Shown: positions 1-5,036 of the stretch, one piece after another
How the letters are laid out: the number at the start of each line of letters is the position of its first letter
How positions within the stretch are numbered: position 1 is the first letter of the stretch
From: a bacterium TMED6
Lineage (GTDB): Bacteria > Fidelibacterota > Marinisomatia > SCGC-AAA003-L08 > D37C17
Direction of reading: 5' to 3'
Length of the DNA: 5,036 nt
Assembly: GCA_002167465.1 (NCBI GenBank)
Contig: NHBL01000009.1
Location: 22,034 to 27,069, forward strand
The notes under the pieces: model-generated
The model's database searches: none
Told to the model about the DNA's origin: nothing
Seen by the model: the letters and a program-made list of their open reading frames with translations, nothing else
Translations under genes and position numbers: made by a program

Positions 1-345
1 GATTGTTGGGATAGATATTGGGTAAGATTAAGAGAAATTGATGAAAGTGTAAAGATTCTTAGACAAGCAATTGCTCAGTTACCTGATGGAGATGTTCACG
101 AAGCAAGACCAAAAAAAATTAGACCTCCAAAAGGTGAAGTTTATTCGAGATATGAATCAGCTAGAGGTGATGTTGGTTTTTATATTATAAGTGATGGTAA
201 AAATATTCCATATAGATTAAAAATGAGATCTCCTGCTTTTTGTAACCTATCTGTATTTAGTGAAATTTCAGAAGGATGGATGATGTCAGATGTAATAACA
301 ATATTAGGTAGTTTAGATATTGTATTAGGAGAAATTGATAGATAA
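1..345 (+). CDS. nuoD: NADH-quinone oxidoreductase subunit D (49-kDa subunit), C-terminal part
   Basis: The frame is open from base 1 and ends at TAA 343-345, giving the last 114 residues of a protein usually about 400 long; the 5' end lies outside the window, so a NuoC-NuoD fusion cannot be tested. NuoD sits in the peripheral arm next to the membrane and forms much of the quinone-binding cavity with NuoB and NuoH. Visible family motifs, in residues of the visible part, are DRYWVRLREI near the start, SRYESARGDVGFYIISDG in the middle, RSPAFCNL from about 76 (the family usually has RAPSF-x-NL), and the C-terminal signature GSLDIVLGEIDR at 103-114. The match runs to the natural C-terminus, so this end is intact. 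The stop overlaps the nuoH start by one base (TAATG), which suggests translational coupling. Family identity is very secure. Confidence 0.96.
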   Translation, partial: DCWDRYWVRLREIDESVKILRQAIAQLPDGDVHEARPKKIRPPKGEVYSRYESARGDVGFYIISDGKNIPYRLKMRSPAFCNLSVFSEISEGWMMSDVITILGSLDIVLGEIDR

Positions 346-1448
346 TGAATTCTTTTATAGATAGCTTATTATCAATGTTATCGTTTACTGAATTGCCTTA
401 TTCAATTTTAGTAGTTGTAGCAATTTTAATTACGGGAGTACATATTTTTCTCTTAATGGCACTTTTTGCAACTTTAGCAGTATATTTTGAAAGAAAAGTT
501 TCTGCTTTCATGCAGGATAGATTAGGTCCTATGGAAGTTGGTATTTTAGGATTTAAAGGTGGTAAAAAGTTTTGGGGAGGTATAGGTCAAACTATAGCTG
601 ATGCTTTAAAACTTTTAACAACAGAAGATATTCTTCCAAATGACGCTGATAAAAAATTAATGATTATTGCACCTTTTATAATTTTTATGGGTGCTTTATT
701 AACTTTTATTGGTATACCTTTTTCTGAAGGGTTTATAATTTCTGATTTTAATATTGGAATTTTTTACGTAGTTGCAACAAGTTCTGTAGGTGTAATTGGA
801 ATAATTCTAGCAGGTTGGTCATCAAATAATAAATGGAGTTTATACGGAGCTATGAGATCCGCTGCTCAAATTATCAGTTATGAAATTCCATTAGGTCTTT
901 CAATATTATTACCAGTTCTTGTAGTTGGTAGCTTAGAAATGTCTGAAATTGTTGCATGGCAAGCTGAGCATCGTTGGTTTATTCTGCACAGTCCATTTAC
1001 ATTTATTGCATTTTTTATATTTTTTATATCTGGCCTTGCTGAAACAAATAGAACCCCATTTGATATTCCAGAAGCAGAATCTGAATTAGTTGCTGGTTGG
1101 ATGACTGAATATTCTGGCTTTAGATGGGCAATCTTCTTTTTAAGTGAGTATGCAAGTATGTTAATTATATGTATTCTTTCTTCAATATTATTTCTAGGTG
1201 GTTGGTTATCACCTATGACCATATTTAATATTTTCCCAGATAGTTGGTTGTTTTTTGATGGTCCGTTATGGGGTGTTTTTTGGCTATTTTCTAAAGCTTT
1301 ATTTTTAATATTTGTAATGATGTGGTTTAGATGGACATTTCCTAGGTTAAGAGTTGACCAGTTAATGCATTTATGTTGGAAGGTTTTTATTCCATTTGCA
1401 TTAGCTAATTTATTTTTTGTAGCAATTTTGGAGTTAATATTTTTATGA
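345..1448 (+). CDS. nuoH: NADH-quinone oxidoreductase subunit H (ND1-type membrane subunit)
   Basis: NuoH is the integral membrane subunit that docks the peripheral arm and forms the membrane side of the quinone chamber, linking quinone reduction to proton pumping. The 367 residues contain about eight hydrophobic segments (roughly 18-46, 105-125, 136-158, 180-196, 216-232, 262-287, 308-327, 345-366). Hallmarks are ERK at 49-51, QDRLGP at 57-62, LYGAMRSAAQIISYEIPLGL at about 166-185, AETNRTPFDIPEAESELVAG at 232-251 with the following TEYSG, and FPRLRVDQLMHLCWK near the C-terminus. The protein is about 40 residues longer than E. coli NuoH. Part of this is an insertion of about 10 residues around 67-76 (GFKGGKKFWGG) just before the QTIADALKLL helix; the rest is mostly at the N-terminus and in the loop near 290-305. 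ATG 345 overlaps the nuoD stop, and AGGAGA at 327-332 is a plausible ribosome binding site about 12 bases upstream. Identity is secure. Confidence 0.97.
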   Translation: MNSFIDSLLSMLSFTELPYSILVVVAILITGVHIFLLMALFATLAVYFERKVSAFMQDRLGPMEVGILGFKGGKKFWGGIGQTIADALKLLTTEDILPNDADKKLMIIAPFIIFMGALLTFIGIPFSEGFIISDFNIGIFYVVATSSVGVIGIILAGWSSNNKWSLYGAMRSAAQIISYEIPLGLSILLPVLVVGSLEMSEIVAWQAEHRWFILHSPFTFIAFFIFFISGLAETNRTPFDIPEAESELVAGWMTEYSGFRWAIFFLSEYASMLIICILSSILFLGGWLSPMTIFNIFPDSWLFFDGPLWGVFWLFSKALFLIFVMMWFRWTFPRLRVDQLMHLCWKVFIPFALANLFFVAILELIFL

Positions 1449-2614
1449 GCGAACAGATAACAGCATATTTTAGTAATATAGCAAATGGTGTTAAATCATT
1501 TATTACTGGTTTATCATTAACATTAGAACATTTTAAAAATAAAAAAGATAATGTAGCTACCCTTCAATATCCACATGAAAAATTTCCAATTCCAGAAAAG
1601 AAAATAGGTTTTGAGCAATCGGAGTATAATGTAATTCGTTCAAGATTACATGTTGATATTGATGATTGCATATCTTGTAGGATGTGTGAAAGGGCTTGTC
1701 CTGTTGACTGTATTAAGATTGAAGATGTTAAAGCAAAAAAAGGCGTTGATTTTGAGTATGGACAAACAAGTAATGAGACTCAAAAAAAATTACTAGTAAC
1801 AAGATTTACTATTGACATGTCTGAATGTATGTACTGCAATTTATGCGTGTATCCATGTCCAGAAGAATGTATTTATATGGTAGGTGGCCCTAATGAAGAA
1901 AAACATGAAATTGATTACGAATTCAGCCAATATAAAAGAGAAGGTATGATTTTTGATTTTGCAAAAGCAGAAACTGAAGATCTTGTTAAAATGGGTGCTG
2001 ATGACTACCTTAAAACAGTTAAAGAAAAACAAGAAAATTTATTAAAAGGTGAGAGGTTACTTGGTTTAGAAATTGAAAAAGTTGATGAACCAGTCGTTAT
2101 TTCTCAACCGGTCACGCCAGCTGCTACACCAATAGCAGCACCTATTTCAGGTATAGACAATTTAACGATTAAATGTGTTGATATTATTGAAGATATAAAA
2201 TTAAGGGCTGCAGCGAAGAAAGTATTCTTTAAATCTAAAAAAGCTGGTGAGGATGATATTACTAAAGTAGATAAAATGATTACTGAATTAAAAACTGTTG
2301 ATGGTTTTACAGCAGAATTAGAGCAACAATTAAATGCATTAAAACCAGAGCCGGTAGCAGCAGCACCAGTTGATGTGGCTCAAGCTATAAACTCTAATGT
2401 AGAAGTTAAAGTAATTCAAGGTTTATTTGATATTAAAATTTTAAATGATATTGAAGATATAAAAACTAGAGCAATGCTTAAAAAAATATATATGGGAGCC
2501 AAAAAATCTTCTAAAAATTCCTCTGATGTAATTCCTGAAATGATTTCATTTTTAGAAACAGAAAACATGATAACCGACCAAATTAAATCATTATTAGAAG
2601 GTATTTTGAAATAA
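1445..2614 (+). CDS. nuoI: NADH-quinone oxidoreductase subunit I (two 4Fe-4S clusters) with a long repeat-containing C-terminal extension
   Basis: NuoI is the ferredoxin-like subunit carrying clusters N6a and N6b, which pass electrons towards NuoB and the quinone. The N-terminus (about 1-30, ending GLSLTLEHF) looks like the usual amphipathic membrane anchor and is followed by the family motif LQYPHEKFPIP. Cluster motifs are C75-x2-C78-x2-C81-x3-C85-P and C128-x2-C131-x2-C134-x3-C138-P, all complete. The 41 residues between P86 and C128 are roughly a dozen more than in E. coli. Normal NuoI is about 160-220 residues; this one is 389. After a charged helical stretch (about 155-214) comes a Pro/Ala linker (about 215-236), a module at 245-300, a second linker (about 300-313) and a related module at 333-389. 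I do not recognise the module. ATG 1445 overlaps the nuoH stop (ATGA), with GGAG at 1430-1433 upstream. The core assignment is very secure; the role of the extension is unknown. Confidence 0.96.
   Translation: MSEQITAYFSNIANGVKSFITGLSLTLEHFKNKKDNVATLQYPHEKFPIPEKKIGFEQSEYNVIRSRLHVDIDDCISCRMCERACPVDCIKIEDVKAKKGVDFEYGQTSNETQKKLLVTRFTIDMSECMYCNLCVYPCPEECIYMVGGPNEEKHEIDYEFSQYKREGMIFDFAKAETEDLVKMGADDYLKTVKEKQENLLKGERLLGLEIEKVDEPVVISQPVTPAATPIAAPISGIDNLTIKCVDIIEDIKLRAAAKKVFFKSKKAGEDDITKVDKMITELKTVDGFTAELEQQLNALKPEPVAAAPVDVAQAINSNVEVKVIQGLFDIKILNDIEDIKTRAMLKKIYMGAKKSSKNSSDVIPEMISFLETENMITDQIKSLLEGILK
2177..2344 (+). repeat. First copy of an internal protein repeat in the NuoI extension
   Basis: This encodes NuoI residues 245-300. 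Its core is IEDIKLRAAAKKVFFKSKK (248 onward), followed by a probable helix with the pattern KMITELKTVDGFTAELEQQL. It aligns without gaps through the core with residues 333 onward, an offset of 88 residues. A 15-base identity, ATTGAAGATATAAAA, lies at 2186-2200 and 2450-2464; elsewhere the DNA has diverged, so this is an old duplication rather than a recent one. Predicted by eye to be helical and soluble. Confidence 0.75.
2441..2611 (+). repeat. Second copy of the internal protein repeat in the NuoI extension
   Basis: This encodes NuoI residues 333-389, up to the last sense codon. The core is IEDIKTRAMLKKIYMGAKK (336 onward), and the second half (EMISFLETENMITDQIKSLL) matches the hydrophobic spacing of copy 1 more than its residues. 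The invariant core shared by both copies is IEDIK-x-RA-x2-KK followed by two bulky hydrophobic residues. The Ala/Pro-rich stretch at about 300-313 separates the two copies. Confidence 0.75.
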
Positions 2615-3243
2615 TGGGTGAAATTATTTTTTTAAGTTTAGTTGCAATAATTGCAATATCAGCTATTTGGGTAGTAGTTTCTCCTAATTTAGTGCATTCT
2701 GCAACATCTTTACTTGTGACGTTATTTGGTATTGCCGGGCTTTACGTCTTTTTGTATGCTGATTTTTTAGCAGCAACTCAGGTGGTTATATACGTGGGTG
2801 GTATTTTAGTTCTTATTATATTTGGAGTTATGTTAACAAATAAGATAGATAAACCAGTAATTGAGTCGATAAGCTCAAATAAAATAATTGGTGTATTAAT
2901 TTCTAGTTTTATTTTTACAATTTTATCAATTATTGTTATTCAAACTAATTGGCCCATTATTGCTGATAATGCTAAAGAAGGTCCTCCAACTGTAGAATTA
3001 ATAGGAAAGTTAATTTTAGGTAAATATCTATTACCATTTGAATTAATATCAATTTTGTTATTATCGGCACTTGTAGGATCAGCTTTGCTAGCTCGAAAAA
3101 AAAATATTCCCATAGATATTAAGGAAGATGATACTGATGAATTAGACACAGAGTCTAATAGTGATCAGGAGACTGTAATTAATGATATAGAGAGTAAAAA
3201 ATCCGAAAACAAAGAATCAGGTGAGATTAATAAAGATGGATAA
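2614..3243 (+). CDS. nuoJ: NADH-quinone oxidoreductase subunit J (ND6-type membrane subunit)
   Basis: NuoJ is a membrane subunit at the junction of the quinone module and the proton-pumping arm; its third helix contains the conformationally mobile pi-bulge. The 209 residues show five hydrophobic segments at about 2-22, 27-47, 52-75, 89-110 and 138-160. Family motifs are NLVHSATSLL at 25-34, ADFLAATQVVIYVGGILVLI at 49-68, and the closing ALVGSALLARKK at about 152-163. E. coli NuoJ is 184 residues. Here the excess is a hydrophilic tail (about 164-209) dense in Asp, Glu, Ser and Asn, with no membrane segment. An A9 tract at 3096-3104 marks the border between the last helix and this tail. ATG 2614 overlaps the nuoI stop by one base, with AGAAGG at 2596-2601 upstream. 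The 3' end overlaps nuoK. Identity is secure; no function for the tail is evident. Confidence 0.96.
   Translation: MGEIIFLSLVAIIAISAIWVVVSPNLVHSATSLLVTLFGIAGLYVFLYADFLAATQVVIYVGGILVLIIFGVMLTNKIDKPVIESISSNKIIGVLISSFIFTILSIIVIQTNWPIIADNAKEGPPTVELIGKLILGKYLLPFELISILLLSALVGSALLARKKNIPIDIKEDDTDELDTESNSDQETVINDIESKKSENKESGEINKDG
3219..3224 (+). promoter_or_regulatory. Ribosome binding site that decides the nuoK start
   Basis: AGGTGA lies 11 bases before ATG 3236, inside the end of nuoJ. The alternative GTG at 3221 falls inside this motif and has no comparable purine-rich site of its own upstream, so the ATG is the better start. The family N-terminus also begins only a few residues before the first hydrophobic segment, which fits the ATG. 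Confidence 0.6.
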
Positions 3244-3547
3244 TCTTCAAATATATTTATTACTTTCAAGCTTGTTGTTTTCACTTGGTATCTACGCAGT
3301 TATATCAAGGCAAAATGCTGTAGCAATTCTAATGGGTATAGAACTTATGCTTAACTCAGCAAATATAAATTTTATAGCATTTAATAGGTTCACATCAAGT
3401 TTGTACAATTTAGATGGTCATGTATTTACCATGTTTGTTATTGTTCTGGCAGCCGCTGAAGCAGCTGTTGCATTGGCTATAATAATTAATTTATTTAAAA
3501 ATATAGGAAGTGTAAATGTTGAAGATGCATCGGAGTTAAAAGGATGA
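3236..3547 (+). CDS. nuoK: NADH-quinone oxidoreductase subunit K (ND4L-type membrane subunit)
   Basis: NuoK is a small three-helix membrane subunit of the proton-translocating arm, next to NuoJ and NuoN. From ATG 3236 the product is 103 residues, matching the usual length of about 100. The three hydrophobic segments are about 4-23, 28-50 and 63-88. The two membrane glutamates expected for proton transfer are present: E36 in MGIELMLNSANINF and E75 in VLAAAEAAVALAI, corresponding to E36 and E72 of E. coli. The motif SRQNAVAILMGIELMLN is characteristic. A GTG at 3221 in the same frame would add five residues (MRLIK) but is less likely, because it lies within the ribosome binding site and extends beyond the usual N-terminus. 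The gene overlaps nuoJ by 8 bases and nuoL by 4. Identity is secure, the start fairly so. Confidence 0.95.
   Translation: MDNLQIYLLLSSLLFSLGIYAVISRQNAVAILMGIELMLNSANINFIAFNRFTSSLYNLDGHVFTMFVIVLAAAEAAVALAIIINLFKNIGSVNVEDASELKG
3532..3535 (+). promoter_or_regulatory. Ribosome binding site for nuoL
   Basis: GGAG lies 8 bases before ATG 3544 and 11 before ATG 3547. Both ATGs are in the nuoL frame, adjacent to each other. The spacing favours the first, which also makes the common ATGA overlap with the nuoK stop; the choice changes the protein by a single Met. Confidence 0.5.
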
Positions 3548-5036
3548 TGGATTTTAATTTATTATTAGCATTATCTTTTTTATTTATACCAATAGCTTTA
3601 TTTATATATCAATTATTTTTTGGTCATATTTTAAAACATGATACTTGGTATGTATCTATTGTAGGGATAGGTGTCAGCTTATCTATAGCATTAAGTTTTT
3701 TCTATAGAGTTTTTTTTAATAGCCCAGATGATATTATAATTCATAAAAGTTTCAACTGGTTAACAACAGGAAATTTTAATCTAGATTTAGGTATTTACAT
3801 AGATAATATAGCTGCAATAATGCTATTAGTTGTTTCTCTTGTATCTTTCTTAGTTCATTTATACTCAAGTGAATATATGCGAGGTGATTCAAGATTTTCA
3901 CGTTATTATGCATATTTAGGTTTATTTACTTTTTCTATGAATGGAATTGTTTTAGCAGACAGTATAACGATGATATACATTTTTTGGGAATTGGTTGGAC
4001 TTAGTTCTTATCTAATAATTGGTTTTTGGTTTGAAAAAAAATCAGCAGCATCAGCAAGTAAAAAAGCTTTTCTTACAAACCGAGTTGGTGATATAGGTAT
4101 GTTTATTGGAATTATGATGATTTATTTTGTTGGTGATTCACATTCATTTAATCTATCTGATATAATTGAAAAAGTTAAAACATCTCAAATTGACTCTACT
4201 TATTTGACTATTGCTGGTATACTTATTTTTATGGGTGCAGTTGGAAAGTCAGCTCAACTACCATTACATATTTGGCTTCCAGATGCTATGGCGGGACCTA
4301 CTCCTGCAAGTGCAATGATTCACGCAGCTACTATGGTTGCTGCAGGAGTATATTTAACATTAAGAATTTTTCCAATATTAACATTTGACGCATTAACATA
4401 TATTGCATTTACAGGTGCATGTACAGCATTATTTGCTTCAATTATAGCTATTACTCAAAATGATATAAAAAAAGTATTAGCATATTCTACTGTTAGTCAG
4501 CTTGGGTATATGGTTTTAGCCATTGGTGTAGGTTCTTATATGGCTGCTTTTTTTCATCTGGTAACACATGCTATGTTTAAAGCTTGTTTATTTTTAGCTA
4601 GCGGTTCTGTTATTCATTCTATGCATCATAGTTTACACGAATTACATGATCATGATACAGATCCACAAGATATGAGAAATATGGGTGGGTTAAAAAATAA
4701 AATGCCCATTACATATTTAGGTATGCTTATTACGACATTGGCCATATCTGGTGTCCCATTTTTTTCAGGTTTTGTATCAAAAGATGCAATTTTAGCTGGA
4801 ACGCTTGCCCATTATTTTGAGCACGGAGGCATTACCATATTTCTTCCTATTGCTGGATTTGGTGCAGCAACAATAACAGCATTTTATATGTTTAGATTAA
4901 TATTTTTAACATTTCATGGTAAACCTAAAAATGAAGATATATATAAGAATCTTCATGAATCACCAGCTGTGATGACTATTCCAGTTATACTGCTTTCTGC
5001 TTTATCTCTAGGATTATTTTATACTGGTTCATTAAA
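3544..5036 (+). CDS. nuoL: NADH-quinone oxidoreductase subunit L (ND5-type, antiporter-like), N-terminal part
   Basis: NuoL is the distal antiporter-like subunit of the membrane arm and forms a proton-translocating half-channel pair. The frame is open from ATG 3544 to the window end, giving 497 complete codons; the family is usually above 600, so the last membrane helices and the long lateral helix lie outside. Key residues by family comparison are E149 in FWELVGLSSYLIIGFW, K235 in MGAVGKSAQLPLHIWLPDAM, H260 in MIHAATMVAAGVYL, H342 and K346 in FHLVTHAMFKACLFLASGSV, and K413 in GVPFFSGFVSKDAIL (E. coli E144, K229, H254, H338, K342 and K399). The offset grows from 4 to 14 between K346 and K413, because the loop after GSVIH has about 10 extra residues and six histidines (358, 361, 362, 365, 368, 370). 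NKMPITY follows as in the family. nuoM and nuoN would be expected downstream. Identity is secure. Confidence 0.96.
   Translation, partial: MMDFNLLLALSFLFIPIALFIYQLFFGHILKHDTWYVSIVGIGVSLSIALSFFYRVFFNSPDDIIIHKSFNWLTTGNFNLDLGIYIDNIAAIMLLVVSLVSFLVHLYSSEYMRGDSRFSRYYAYLGLFTFSMNGIVLADSITMIYIFWELVGLSSYLIIGFWFEKKSAASASKKAFLTNRVGDIGMFIGIMMIYFVGDSHSFNLSDIIEKVKTSQIDSTYLTIAGILIFMGAVGKSAQLPLHIWLPDAMAGPTPASAMIHAATMVAAGVYLTLRIFPILTFDALTYIAFTGACTALFASIIAITQNDIKKVLAYSTVSQLGYMVLAIGVGSYMAAFFHLVTHAMFKACLFLASGSVIHSMHHSLHELHDHDTDPQDMRNMGGLKNKMPITYLGMLITTLAISGVPFFSGFVSKDAILAGTLAHYFEHGGITIFLPIAGFGAATITAFYMFRLIFLTFHGKPKNEDIYKNLHESPAVMTIPVILLSALSLGLFYTGSL

Noticed and set aside
878..1222. Open frame of 114 codons on the - strand inside nuoH
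   Set aside because: It lies wholly antisense to the most conserved part of nuoH, its product resembles no family I know, and its openness follows from the sense-strand codon bias.
1735..1752. A7-G run in nuoI as a programmed -1 frameshift site
   Set aside because: A -1 shift would stop within a few codons (CGT TGA) between the two cluster motifs, giving a non-functional fragment, and the zero frame already encodes the complete conserved protein.
1841..2032. Open frame of 63 codons on the - strand inside nuoI
   Set aside because: Antisense to the second cluster motif and following helix; a Phe- and Cys-rich product typical of reverse-complemented Lys/Glu-rich coding DNA.
2087..2614. NuoI extension as a separate gene fused by a sequencing frameshift
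   Set aside because: The frame is continuous from the ferredoxin core with no shift, the linkers look like natural interdomain linkers, and the stop makes the same kind of one-base overlap with nuoJ as at the nuoD/nuoH junction.
2940..3149. Open frame of 69 codons on the - strand inside nuoJ
   Set aside because: Antisense shadow of nuoJ, Ser/Asn-rich, with no recognisable motif and no place in a fully packed operon.
3221..3235. GTG start for nuoK giving five extra residues
   Set aside because: The GTG falls inside the AGGTGA ribosome binding site of ATG 3236, and the longer N-terminus does not fit the usual NuoK length.
1..5036. Promoters, terminators, riboswitches, tRNA, CRISPR or mobile elements
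   Set aside because: No free intergenic DNA exists. AT-rich stretches resembling -10 boxes are frequent inside the genes but have no supporting context, and no hairpin followed by a T-run was evident by eye.

Overview
The whole 5,036-base window is an internal piece of one operon for respiratory complex I (proton-pumping NADH/ferredoxin:quinone oxidoreductase). All genes are on the + strand, in the order nuoD (3' end only) - nuoH - nuoI - nuoJ - nuoK - nuoL (5' part only). There is no intergenic DNA: each stop codon overlaps the next start by 1 to 8 bases (TAATG, ATGA or slightly longer). I see no promoter, terminator, RNA gene, mobile element or CRISPR array, and no gene-free stretch longer than a few bases.

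The DNA is strongly AT-rich. Arg is mostly AGA, Leu mostly TTA, and A8/A9 tracts recur inside genes. Together with the style of the proteins (NuoI with a 'YMVGGPNEEKHEIDYE' segment, NuoL with a 'TDPQDMRNMGG' loop, nuoD joined directly to nuoH), this suggests an AT-rich, probably marine bacterium of the Bacteroidota/FCB neighbourhood, for example a Marinimicrobia (SAR406)-like lineage. That placement is inference from recalled family patterns, not a database match.

Bases 1-345 encode the last 114 residues of NuoD, the 49-kDa subunit of the quinone-reducing module. NuoH (345-1448) forms the membrane side of the quinone cavity. NuoI (1445-2614) carries the two 4Fe-4S clusters that bring electrons towards the quinone. 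NuoJ (2614-3243), NuoK (3236-3547) and NuoL (3544 to beyond 5036) are membrane subunits of the proton-translocating arm. The Glu, Lys and His residues expected in NuoK and NuoL are present, so the complex looks functional.

Two things depart from the textbook layout. First, nuoE, nuoF and nuoG (the NADH-oxidising module) are not between nuoD and nuoH, as in 11-subunit complexes that use another electron donor, though they could lie elsewhere in the genome. Second, NuoI is about twice its usual length: after the ferredoxin core it has an Ala/Pro-rich linker and then two divergent copies of a roughly 56-residue helical module, each containing IEDIK-x-RA-x2-KK and separated by a second Ala/Pro-rich linker. 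I do not recognise this module. It is the best candidate here for something undescribed, possibly a docking arm on the electron-input subunit. Smaller oddities are a roughly 10-residue insertion in the quinone-site loop of NuoH, a long acidic tail on NuoJ, and a His-rich loop in NuoL.
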